This document shows positions 1 through 7,506 of a DNA stretch of 24,686 nt, piece after piece. The notes under the pieces are model-generated. The model did no database searches and was not told the DNA's origin. It saw only the letters and a program-made list of their open reading frames with translations. A program made the translations under genes and the position numbers. Each line of letters starts with the position of its first letter. Within the stretch, counting starts at the first letter, position 1. Origin of the DNA: a bacterium (GTDB lineage: Bacteria; Bacillota_A; Clostridia; Lachnospirales; Lachnospiraceae); contig SFQZ01000040.1 of assembly GCA_004562915.1 (NCBI GenBank), positions 1 to 24,686 on the forward strand, written 5' to 3'.

Positions 1-107
1 CAATCTATCAAAAATCGCATGTGAATTATAGTGAATTACTCCAACTCGCAAAGGGCTGGGGTAATTTTATATCTGACCGCATCATTATTTGGCGGTTACA
101 TTTGTGC

Positions 108-136
108 TTGCAAAGTGCCGGATTTTATGATAGAAT
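108..136 (+). promoter_or_regulatory. Probable sigma-A promoter of the transposase
   Basis: TTGCAA (108-113) and TAGAAT (131-136) are separated by exactly 17 bases, close to the consensus TTGACA-17-TATAAT. The predicted transcription start, near 142-144, falls inside the left arm of the palindrome at 136-165. Confidence 0.5.
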
Positions 137-165
137 AATTATAGGGTACTTATACCCTATAATTA
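136..165. repeat. Perfect 13-base inverted repeat upstream of the transposase
   Basis: Arms TAATTATAGGGTA (136-148) and TACCCTATAATTA (153-165) are exact reverse complements around the 4-base loop CTTA. A T6 run follows at 173-178, then the transposase ribosome binding site at about 179-189. It could act as an operator or as an RNA hairpin formed only in transcripts entering from outside the element. Confidence 0.75.
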
Positions 166-195
166 CAAGAGATTTTTTGGGGGATGGAGTGTCAA

Positions 196-1299
196 ATGTT
201 CCTGAAATTTAAAGTGGATATCCCGGTTGTTCCTGGAAAACTTGTGCGAAAAAAACGTGGGGAACACACATACATAGAGTATGAATATGACCGTATTTAT
301 GATCCGGTTAAGCAATACACTTATCCAAAACGTGCTTCTATTGGCAGGGTGGATCCGGATGATCCGAGTAAAATGACGCCAAACGAAAATTTCCTGAAGT
401 ATTTTCCGGATGCAGAAATGCCGGAAGAAATCAGCCGTTCTGACAGAAGCCCCTATCTGAATATCGGTCCTTATGTTGTACTGCACAAAGTGATCCGGGA
501 CTGCAGGCTGAGGGAGACATTAGGCGAATACATGGATGATAAAGATGCGGGATTTGTTCTGGATCTGGCCTGCTACAGTATTGTTACGGAAAACAATGCC
601 GGACAGTATTATCCCGACTACGCATACAACCATCCTCTTTTCACACCGGATATGAAAATCTATACGGATTCTAGGGTTTCCGATTTTCTCCGGAAAATGA
701 AACCGGAACAATCGGTGGGTTTTCTGAACAGCTGGAATCAATCCAGAAATAAAAGGCAGAGGATCTATATTTCCTATGATTCAACAAATAAGAACTGTCA
801 GGCCGGGGATATTGATCTTGTAGAGTATGGTAAAGCGAAAGTTGATGAAGGACTCCCGATTTTCAATTACTCGGTTGCCTGTGATGCATCAAACCGCGAA
901 CCGCTTTTTTATGAAGTGTATCCGGGAAGTATCAATGATGTTTCCCAGTTAACCTGTATGATCGACAAAGCACACGGATACGGATACCGCAGTCTCGGGT
1001 TCATTCTGGACAGAGGATATTTCAGCAGAAAAAATCTGTCGTATATGGAACAGAATGGATACAGCTTTCTGATCATGGTCAAAGGAATGAAGGAATTCAT
1101 CAGTGACATCATACTGGAAAACCATGGGAAATTTGAAAACAGCAGGGCAAAGTATAATGACAGATATGATGTATACGGAACCACTGTCACCCGGTATCTG
1201 TATGAAGGAGACCAGAAAAAGAGACATATTCATATCTACTACAGTGATGGCAGAGCTTATGGAGAAAAGAGGAGATCAAGCAGAAAATACGTCGTTTAA
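196..1299 (+). CDS. IS1634-type transposase, N-terminal part (first frame)
   Basis: Encodes the first ~367 residues of a DDE transposase of the IS4/IS1634 superfamily, which cuts and joins element ends. The start at 196 (MFLKFKVDIP) is preferred to the ATG at 184 because GGGGGATGGAG sits at the right distance from 196 but abuts 184. Two acidic residues in typical positions are visible: the Asp of YDSTN and the Asp of ILDRGYF. The frame ends at 1299 after an out-of-register tail, GEKRRSSRKYVV. The reading continues smoothly one base back from about 1269, so this part lacks the third catalytic residue. It is therefore inactive alone unless ribosomes shift frame. Confidence 0.75.
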   Translation: MFLKFKVDIPVVPGKLVRKKRGEHTYIEYEYDRIYDPVKQYTYPKRASIGRVDPDDPSKMTPNENFLKYFPDAEMPEEISRSDRSPYLNIGPYVVLHKVIRDCRLRETLGEYMDDKDAGFVLDLACYSIVTENNAGQYYPDYAYNHPLFTPDMKIYTDSRVSDFLRKMKPEQSVGFLNSWNQSRNKRQRIYISYDSTNKNCQAGDIDLVEYGKAKVDEGLPIFNYSVACDASNREPLFYEVYPGSINDVSQLTCMIDKAHGYGYRSLGFILDRGYFSRKNLSYMEQNGYSFLIMVKGMKEFISDIILENHGKFENSRAKYNDRYDVYGTTVTRYLYEGDQKKRHIHIYYSDGRAYGEKRRSSRKYVV

Positions 1300-1901
1300 A
1301 AGAGTATCTGGACAAATGTGTCGGAAAAGAATGTACCGCTTTTGGACCGGAGATCAGGAAATATTTCTATCTGCATTTTGAAAAAGATGGAAAAACGCTG
1401 AAACTGGCTGAAGAGAACACGAAGGATGTAGAAAAAGACCTGTCCCTTGCCGGATATTTTGCCATCGTATCATCGGATAACATGACAGCAAAAGAAGCGA
1501 TCGATATCTATAAGAGCAGGGATGCATCAGAAAAACTGTTTCGGAGTGACAAGTCATATCTTGGAAATAAAAGTATGCGAGTCTGTTCGGAAGAAGCACT
1601 TTCTTCCAAGATATTTATTCAGTTTATTGCCCTGATCCTTCGGAGCAGGATCTATACCGCATTAAAAGATAAATGTGAAAAAATGCTGAAAAAACCGAAC
1701 TATATGACGGTACCGGCAGCGCTGAAAGAACTGGAAAAGATTGTAATGATAAGGCAGTTAGATGGTCGGTACAGGCTGGATCATGCGGTTACAGCAACCC
1801 AGAAGACCATTCTGGATGCATTTGGGTTAAACGAGGGGAATGTACGACATCACGCAAAGGAGATCGGGGAGATACTGCAAAATAAAATGACCGGGGATTA
1901 A
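1269..1901 (+). pseudogene. IS1634-type transposase, C-terminal part (shifted frame)
   Basis: Continues the transposase in the -1 frame relative to 196-1299. Translation from 1269 gives EEIKQKIRRLKEYLDK and stays open to 1901. It holds the YREK signature of IS4-type transposases, Y-x2-R-x3-E-x6-K, seen in YKSRDASEKLFRSDK near 1509-1553, so the catalytic Glu lies only in this frame. The first ATG is at 1482, too late to give a useful independent protein. The junction contains GAAAAG (1264-1269), an A-AAG slip site. This fits either a weak programmed -1 frameshift or a simple indel that killed the gene, and the sequence alone does not decide. Confidence 0.7.
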
Positions 1902-1915
1902 GGAGGGAAGAAAAA

Positions 1916-2149
1916 ATGGCAAGAATGCGCAGAAACAGTGAACAGACACTGGAGTTTAAAATAGAACAGGCAGAAGCAAAGGTGGCAAAAACAAGAGAAG
2001 CCCATGAAAAAGCAGTAGATGAACTGAAGAAGTTATACGATATCCGAAAGGTATATCAAAGAGATGAACTTCTGAAAGCCCTTGAGTCCAGCCACCGCTC
2101 ATATGATGAGATCCTGGCATTTATTACATCATCTTCAGAGGAGAAATAA
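1916..2149 (+). CDS. Small coiled-coil accessory protein A
   Basis: A 77-residue, highly charged protein with no signal peptide or membrane segment. A basic start (MARMRRNSEQ) leads into a long heptad-like helix, residues ~10-50, rich in Lys, Glu and Ala. It ends in a short conserved-looking tail, HRSYDEILAFI. The ribosome binding site AGGAGGG lies just upstream, 14 bases after the transposase stop. The tail matches DRSLDDILAFM of the next gene, so the pair are probably paralogues. I know similar short coiled-coil proteins from Clostridia mobile elements but cannot name a family with confidence. A regulatory or DNA-bridging role for the transposase is inference only. Confidence 0.65.
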   Translation: MARMRRNSEQTLEFKIEQAEAKVAKTREAHEKAVDELKKLYDIRKVYQRDELLKALESSHRSYDEILAFITSSSEEK

Positions 2150-2424
2150 TGATGATCAGTGAAAAGAATCTAACCGATGCAGAGAAAAAACGAATCGAAT
2201 CACTGGATAAGAGAATTGAAAAAATCCAAAATAAGATCATTGCCAAGCGTAAAGAGTACGATGCAATGACAGAAGAACTTCAAAAGCTGCTTGAAGAGAG
2301 ATATCCCGAGAAAAAAAGTGAAAAGATAAAAAATACTCTTTATGAAGCGTATTCCCATAGCGACAGATCATTGGATGATATCCTTGCGTTTATGGAAGGA
2401 AGAGATGATGATATCGACTGGTGA
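2149..2424 (+). CDS. Small coiled-coil accessory protein B
   Basis: A 91-residue charged coiled-coil protein. Its start overlaps the stop of the preceding gene (TAATG), so the two are translationally coupled; GAGGAG in the end of gene A serves as its ribosome binding site. An ATG one codon later (2152) is equally possible. Helical residues ~8-50 are followed by a spacer and the tail SDRSLDDILAFMEG, which parallels that of the upstream protein. A very acidic end, RDDDIDW, is not shared. Function unknown. A heteromeric coiled coil with protein A is plausible from the coupling and the shared tail. Confidence 0.65.
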   Translation: MMISEKNLTDAEKKRIESLDKRIEKIQNKIIAKRKEYDAMTEELQKLLEERYPEKKSEKIKNTLYEAYSHSDRSLDDILAFMEGRDDDIDW

Positions 2425-2635
2425 GGGACGGGGAAATTAATCTTTAGGGGATTTTTTTTAGGAAGTTAACAGTTCTGGTATAATCAAATAAAAGAACCTG
2501 AAAAGTTAGGAAAAATATTGAAAAGAACAGCTAGAGAAAAATGCTTAATGCATTCGCAAACTGTAATATATTTTTCAAAAGTTATGCGTTTACCTCGGGG
2601 AAGAATCCCGAGAAGTAATCCTCAACGAAAAAGAG
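2425..2635. other. Intergenic stretch between the element and the minus-strand membrane gene
   Basis: AT-rich, with no ORF of note. It contains a short hairpin, CTCGGG (2594-2599) and CCCGAG (2607-2612), with no U-tract on either strand, so I do not call it a terminator. The right end of the insertion element should lie here but I could not place it. Confidence 0.5.
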
Positions 2636-3475
2636 TTAATTTTTAAGGAAGTTTACATTCCTACAAATAATATAATTTTCAGTTTGAGCAATAGAAGTAA
2701 ATCCTTCATTTTTCAGAAATTCTGTGATATCTAGTTGATTGGAATATACCAGATATTGAGTAGAGGTAGATTGAATCGCAGCTTGAAATTCTTCAGGATG
2801 GGAGGTATCACCACCGTATATTACGTCCATAATTGCTTTTTGTGTAGGATATTGTTCATGATAAACCAAGTCTTGAAAGTTGGGGGATCCCTGCCAGCAT
2901 ATAACCATGTCACGATCCAGGGTAAGAATTAAAGAGGCATCATACTGCCGTATTGTCATGATAAGGTCTGAGGATACAGCAATTAGTGGGTTCTTTTCTT
3001 CGGCGTCTTGATGAATATATTCACTGATTTCCAGAACATCATCTGTGACTTTATAGAGATTGTCAGGAAACGCAATGGCAGATTTCCAATATTTTACAGG
3101 GTTTCCTGTAAATATGATAGCGCATACCATACAGAGGATGATTAAAAGTTTTTGGGCAGAGCTGTTTCCGCGGTCTATGCAGTGTATGAAAAAATAAGCA
3201 AGAAGAATATTTACTGGGAGTAACCAGATAAAGCGATAATACACATCATCCATATTAAATTGTACAAAGAAATATTTGATTAATATGGGATTAAAAATGG
3301 TTGCAAATAAAAATAGAGTATAAATGCTTAGCATTTTATGCTCTTTTTTGGGGGAAGACATCAGAAAAAAAATTGCGAAAAGATAGAGTCCAAAGAAGCA
3401 TAATCCTTCCCAATATGTTGAAAAACATGTTTTGACAAAGCTAAGTCCCAAATCCTGGATATAAATTCCTTGCAT
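2636..3475 (-). CDS. C-terminal half of a split polytopic membrane protein
   Basis: A 279-residue protein with about four hydrophobic segments in residues 20-130, followed by a ~150-residue extracytoplasmic-looking soluble tail. It lies in the same frame as the upstream ORF 3488-4549, separated only by TAA and the codons for RRLL. It looks like the missing second half of that protein: last membrane helices plus a C-terminal domain, as in the uncharacterised ~600-700 residue DUF6077-type proteins I recall from Lachnospiraceae. A good ribosome binding site, AAAGGAG, precedes ATG 3475, so it may still be made separately. Function unknown; a glycan-related role is suggested only by position. Confidence 0.6.
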   Translation of the reverse strand: MQGIYIQDLGLSFVKTCFSTYWEGLCFFGLYLFAIFFLMSSPKKEHKMLSIYTLFLFATIFNPILIKYFFVQFNMDDVYYRFIWLLPVNILLAYFFIHCIDRGNSSAQKLLIILCMVCAIIFTGNPVKYWKSAIAFPDNLYKVTDDVLEISEYIHQDAEEKNPLIAVSSDLIMTIRQYDASLILTLDRDMVICWQGSPNFQDLVYHEQYPTQKAIMDVIYGGDTSHPEEFQAAIQSTSTQYLVYSNQLDITEFLKNEGFTSIAQTENYIICRNVNFLKN

Positions 3476-3487
3476 AAGTAGTCTCCT

Positions 3488-4549
3488 TTACATGATTGTA
3501 TAGTTAAGGTAACCGTGTGACGTTAACAGATATAAAACACAGACCAGGAGATTAGGAAAAACACAGAGGACATACCAAAGTAGCTGGGAGTACTTTTTTT
3601 CCTTTACAATCCATGGCCATAAACCGGCAGTTAATCCTACAGGCACAATAAGCATTGAGGAAGAAGAAAATACACAGCTGCTGAATGAGATGCCGAGCAG
3701 AAGTAGCTTGGCAAAAGATATATTGTTTTCTTTCCAGAATGAAAGAAAACAATATATCATACCTGGAATGATAAGGTTAGCCAGTATAGATTTTCCTTCG
3801 TAGGTTCTTGTTAGTAAAAATGTTGAACTGGTATATATTGTATAGCTATATAAATTCAGTATAAAGATGAAAAAGACCATTCCGCAGGTCTTCTTTCGAT
3901 TGTTGTTAAAAAGAAGTAAACCAATTTGGTAATATATGATATTGATCATAAGAATAATCAGTTCCGGCATAATCAGTTTTGCCTGTTTCAATGGATGAAT
4001 ATGAAAAAATTGAGAAATTACTGCGTTATATTCTGGAAAGCATGCAATGACACGTCGTGTGTCTAGGGAATATAATTGTTTCCCGGTATAAGGGTCATAA
4101 TGTCCCAGAGTATCGGTGTAAACATCTGTTGTAACTTTTCCAATATAATAACTGGCATCGGCAGTATTGTCCATATGTGTAAATACAAATAACATTTGCA
4201 TGAGTAATGCAAAGATAAGCAATAAAATCATCCATCCATGGAGTTTTAGTTTTTCTGGAATTGCCTTAAGCAGTGTCATCCATGCCTTGAAAGAAAGCGT
4301 GGTAGAGCTTAATGTTATAATGGTTGAAACAATAATCCAGATTGAGGTAAGGGTTGACAGCTTTTGGTGAGTAAAAATACATGGTAGAGCAAATAGTGCG
4401 AAAATAATAAAATAATATAAAAAACCATAGAAGAATGTCATGGATATTGAAGGGATTTCTTGCTTACTGATTTTAACTATCAATGAGCCGAAGGCAAAAA
4501 AAGTATATAATTGATATAGTGCTAATAGGCAAACGACAATAATATTCAT
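3488..4549 (-). CDS. N-terminal half of a split polytopic membrane protein (DUF6077-like)
   Basis: A 353-residue protein with roughly nine predicted membrane helices. After the first helices comes an acidic, aromatic stretch in residues ~125-155 (HMDNTADASYYIG, then TDTLGHYDPYTG), placed like the acidic first extracytoplasmic loop of GT-C glycosyltransferases and matching my recollection of the DUF6077 family. It ends abruptly after LNYTIM in the middle of what looks like a continuous membrane domain; the next ORF continues in frame. Upstream, GAGG lies 10 bases before the ATG, and a TATAAT at 4558-4553 is too close to the start to be a convincing promoter. Function not established. Confidence 0.6.
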   Translation of the reverse strand: MNIIVVCLLALYQLYTFFAFGSLIVKISKQEIPSISMTFFYGFLYYFIIFALFALPCIFTHQKLSTLTSIWIIVSTIITLSSTTLSFKAWMTLLKAIPEKLKLHGWMILLLIFALLMQMLFVFTHMDNTADASYYIGKVTTDVYTDTLGHYDPYTGKQLYSLDTRRVIACFPEYNAVISQFFHIHPLKQAKLIMPELIILMINIIYYQIGLLLFNNNRKKTCGMVFFIFILNLYSYTIYTSSTFLLTRTYEGKSILANLIIPGMIYCFLSFWKENNISFAKLLLLGISFSSCVFSSSSMLIVPVGLTAGLWPWIVKEKKYSQLLWYVLCVFPNLLVCVLYLLTSHGYLNYTIM

Positions 4550-4709
4550 ATTATTATACCTCGATTCTAGCTATGATGTAATATTTTAACATAAATTGTG
4601 AACGAGGGAAACTATAAATATGCTTTTGCTGGAATAATTACATGATTTGTTGTAGAATATGAATCGTTATGAAATTATTAGTTTGGTAGAATGAAAAATT
4701 AAGAGTAAA

Positions 4710-4754
4710 ATCAGATTTTTATTTGTTGAGTAGAATGATGAAATCTGATAAAAT
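4710..4754 (+). promoter_or_regulatory. Probable promoter of the glycerol-phosphate polymer operon, with flanking inverted repeat
   Basis: TTGAGT (4726-4731) and TAAAAT (4749-4754) are 17 bases apart and lie 94 bases before the first gene of the operon. ATCAGATTT (4710-4718) and AAATCTGAT (4741-4749) form an exact inverted repeat bracketing the -35 box and touching the -10 box, which could be an operator. TCTGATAAAA recurs at 4785-4794. The remaining divergent intergenic sequence 4550-4847 shows nothing else I can support. Confidence 0.4.
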
Positions 4755-4847
4755 CGTATTATGGAAGAGATAGCAATATAAATTTCTGATAAAAATAGAT
4801 TTTAATAAACTAAAGAATATATCAGAAAAAACATATGGGGGAAACAT

Positions 4848-5897
4848 ATGGAAGCAAACAAAAGAATTACCTGGCTGGACGCAGCCAAGGGGTACGGGAT
4901 TTTACTGGTTATTTTTGCACATGTGGACTATTCTTACTTAAGAAACATCATTTATACTTTTCACATGCCGCTGTTTTTCTTTTTGTCTGGCTATGTATTT
5001 AGTCAGAAAGAGTCGTTTGGCAGTTTTTTGTGGTCTAAAGTGAGGCGGATCATCATACCTTATTTTTGTCTGGGAATCCCTATGATTATATTTGACGTGT
5101 ACTGGCAGAATAAATTCATGCGTTTTCCGATGGACTGGGCGATAGGAGAATTTATGGGATTGCTGGAGCAGAAGCGTATGTGGACGTTGTGGTATATTGC
5201 CTGTCTTTTCTGTCTGAATATTCTGTTCTATGTGTTGGTGCGATTTGTTGAAAATGAAAAAATTCTGGTGGCGATTATTGTTGTGATCACTGTGGTGGGA
5301 CTTATTTATTTCCGTCTGGGCGGTCAGCCTTTTTACTGGAATATGGACGTATGTATGACAGCACTTCCGTTCTTTTATGTAGGATACCTATGTCGGGAAA
5401 AAGACATTCTGGAAAAATATGTGTTTTCTTTCCCAAAGAAGTGGCTTTTGGCTGTTGTAGCGGCGGCAGTTACCATGGTGTGTCTTGTAGTAGATCTTAG
5501 ATTTGCGGGAACTCATCTGGAAATGTTTGACAGCAAATATGGCATTGAACCAGTTACCTATCTGGGTGCTTTCGCAGGAATCCTTTTTATTGTTTTGCTG
5601 TCCTGGAAGTTTGATGGGAAAGGGATTCGTTATCTCGGCAGATATTCTATGATATATTATGCATGGCATCAGACGATTCTGATTCCCCTTGTAGACGATT
5701 TTTATCGAAAACACAGGATGTTCCAACAGCTTCGACTGAGTAAGATGCAGTATTTTTCCAGAAGTGTTCTGTCGGTACTGATAATCTGTGCAGTACTAAC
5801 AGTAGCGAGTATTATATTGAATCATACATTTTTGCGAGTTATCGTAGGCGGTCCTTTGAAAAAAGAGAAAGTGGGTAAACATGAAGAGGCAAAATGA
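4848..5897 (+). CDS. Membrane acyltransferase, family 3 (O-acyltransferase)
   Basis: A 349-residue integral membrane protein with about ten hydrophobic segments, typical of acyltransferase-3 enzymes (OafA/WecH type) that move acetyl or other acyl groups onto extracellular glycans. The N-terminus carries the family signature: RITWLDAAKGYGILLVIFAH, with the conserved His at residue 25, then FHMPLFFFLSGY (38-49) and the basic pair RR in the loop before the third helix. It is the first gene of the operon, and its 3' end overlaps the next gene by 17 bases. Context suggests O-acylation of the polymer made by this operon. The actual acyl donor and target cannot be read from sequence. Confidence 0.85.
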   Translation: MEANKRITWLDAAKGYGILLVIFAHVDYSYLRNIIYTFHMPLFFFLSGYVFSQKESFGSFLWSKVRRIIIPYFCLGIPMIIFDVYWQNKFMRFPMDWAIGEFMGLLEQKRMWTLWYIACLFCLNILFYVLVRFVENEKILVAIIVVITVVGLIYFRLGGQPFYWNMDVCMTALPFFYVGYLCREKDILEKYVFSFPKKWLLAVVAAAVTMVCLVVDLRFAGTHLEMFDSKYGIEPVTYLGAFAGILFIVLLSWKFDGKGIRYLGRYSMIYYAWHQTILIPLVDDFYRKHRMFQQLRLSKMQYFSRSVLSVLIICAVLTVASIILNHTFLRVIVGGPLKKEKVGKHEEAK

Positions 5898-7494
5898 CAA
5901 TAAATCAAGAAAAATGTTAGATTATGTTCTGACTATACCGGCAGCCATTCTATTGGCTCCTTTTATGGCCGGGATCGCTCTTTGGATCCGGCTGGATTCT
6001 CCGGGATCGGTATTCTTTAAGCAGACAAGAGTGGGTATTCACAAATCACATTTTGAAATATTGAAATTTCGTACGATGAGGACGGATGCTCCGAAAGATA
6101 TGCCTACGCATCTTTTAAAGAATCCGGAACAATATATTACCAAATCAGGTGCTTTTCTCAGAAAAACCAGTTTGGATGAATTGCCGCAGATTATCAATAT
6201 TTTAAAAGGTGATATGAGTATCGTTGGTCCTCGTCCGGCTCTGTGGAATCAATATAATCTGATCGAAGAGAGAGATCGGTATGGAGCAAATGATGTACTT
6301 CCCGGTCTTACAGGATGGGCGCAGATTCATGGAAGAGATGAAATATCCATTAAAGAAAAAGCAAAGCTGGATGGATATTATGTGGAGCATCAGGGACTGT
6401 GGATGGATATTCGGTGCATCTTATTAACAGTTGTGTCTGTGTTGAAACGCGATGGTGTACAGGAAGGCGGAACCGGTGCAATGGATATTGAGGAAGAAGG
6501 TTCAGATATAGAAAAACTGCAATGGGATTATTCGGAGAGAACCAGGAGCAGACAGCCTCTTGTATCAGTGGTTATTGCGACACATCAACGAGAGCAAGAA
6601 CTGAAACATGCACTTGCAAGTTTGGTATCACAGACATGGAAAAATCTTGAGGTGATTCTGGTGGATGACAATGCGGAGCCCCAATGGAATCAAAAAGTCG
6701 AGAATATTGTACATGGATGGAAAAGAAAATGTCCGATTCCTCTGAAATACATTAAAAATGAAAAAAATTATGGTTCGGCTGCGTCAAGAAATAAAGGTAT
6801 ACGGGCAGCTTCGGGAGAATATATCACTTTTCTGGATGATGATGATAAATATATGCCTCAGAAAATTGAGAATCAGATCGGACATATGTTGCGGGCGGAT
6901 TCTGATTTCTCCATGACTGATTTGTCATTGTATAATGAAGAAGGTAAACTGGAAGAAAAAAGAGTGAGGAATTATTTGAAATCCAGAACGTATCTGATGA
7001 CAGGCAGTGGTCAGGAAGAATACGTATATGATAAAAAAGCATCGAAAGATCTATTTGCCAGTCACTTGATGTATCATATGACGGGTACAGATACACTGAT
7101 GTTTCGTCGAGAGTATCTGGAAGCAATCGGTGGTTTTCCACCCATCGATGTGGGAGATGAATTCTATCTGATGAAAGAAGCGATTACCTGCGGAGGAAGA
7201 TTCAGCTATCTTCCGGTTTGTGAGGTGAAAGCAATAGTACATAGAAAGACGGAAGGACTTTCCAGCAGTGGCAGCAAGGTGGAAGGGGAAAACAAACTGT
7301 ATGAGTATAAGAAACAGTTTTTCCCGGAGCTTAGTAAGAAGCAGGTGAAGGAAATTAAGATGAGGCATCATCTCGTGTTGGCTTATGCCTATCTGCGAAT
7401 CGGCAGTTACGGACAATATACTATGCAGGCGTGTCAGGCTATGGCAGCAGAGCCTATTGCATGTATCCGTATGGTGCTGGCGAGGATTATATAA
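5881..7494 (+). CDS. Bifunctional phosphoglycosyl transferase - GT2 glycosyltransferase fusion
   Basis: A 537-residue fusion. Residues 1-~195 are a mono-topic phosphoglycosyl transferase (bacterial sugar transferase, PglC/WbaP catalytic core): an N-terminal membrane helix (14-36), FFKQTRVG, KFRTMR, the catalytic Asp-Glu pair D99-E100 in SLDELPQ, and VGPRPA. It should transfer a sugar-1-phosphate from a UDP-sugar to undecaprenyl phosphate. After an acidic linker (~200-225), residues 227-~450 are a GT-A family 2 domain with VSVVIATHQRE, VDDN and a DDDD metal site at 319-322. The C-terminal ~80 residues are helical. One polypeptide would thus make the first lipid-linked disaccharide. The frame is open throughout, so this is a real fusion. 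Sugars cannot be assigned. Confidence 0.88.
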   Translation: MKRQNDNKSRKMLDYVLTIPAAILLAPFMAGIALWIRLDSPGSVFFKQTRVGIHKSHFEILKFRTMRTDAPKDMPTHLLKNPEQYITKSGAFLRKTSLDELPQIINILKGDMSIVGPRPALWNQYNLIEERDRYGANDVLPGLTGWAQIHGRDEISIKEKAKLDGYYVEHQGLWMDIRCILLTVVSVLKRDGVQEGGTGAMDIEEEGSDIEKLQWDYSERTRSRQPLVSVVIATHQREQELKHALASLVSQTWKNLEVILVDDNAEPQWNQKVENIVHGWKRKCPIPLKYIKNEKNYGSAASRNKGIRAASGEYITFLDDDDKYMPQKIENQIGHMLRADSDFSMTDLSLYNEEGKLEEKRVRNYLKSRTYLMTGSGQEEYVYDKKASKDLFASHLMYHMTGTDTLMFRREYLEAIGGFPPIDVGDEFYLMKEAITCGGRFSYLPVCEVKAIVHRKTEGLSSSGSKVEGENKLYEYKKQFFPELSKKQVKEIKMRHHLVLAYAYLRIGSYGQYTMQACQAMAAEPIACIRMVLARII

Positions 7495-7506
7495 AGGAGA
7501 CAAAAA

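Larger units (their letters stand above)
108..2424 (+). mobile_element. IS1634-type insertion element with two accessory genes (ends unresolved)
   Basis: A transposase read in two frames (196-1901) is followed closely by two small coiled-coil genes (1916-2149 and 2149-2424), all on one strand and probably one transcript from a promoter at 108-136. I compared the flanks by eye (1-183 against 2425-2640, reverse complemented) and found no convincing terminal inverted repeats or target duplication. The limits given are therefore those of promoter and genes, not of the element. Whether the two small genes belong to the element or to the host is not decided by the sequence, but their tight spacing and shared direction favour the element. 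Confidence 0.6.

Noticed and set aside
21..212. 63-residue plus-strand ORF before the transposase
   Set aside because: It runs through the predicted promoter and palindrome, has no ribosome binding site, and its composition does not look like protein.
2594..2612. Hairpin CTCGGG/CCCGAG as a terminator
   Set aside because: The stem is only 6 bases and there is no T-run on either strand.
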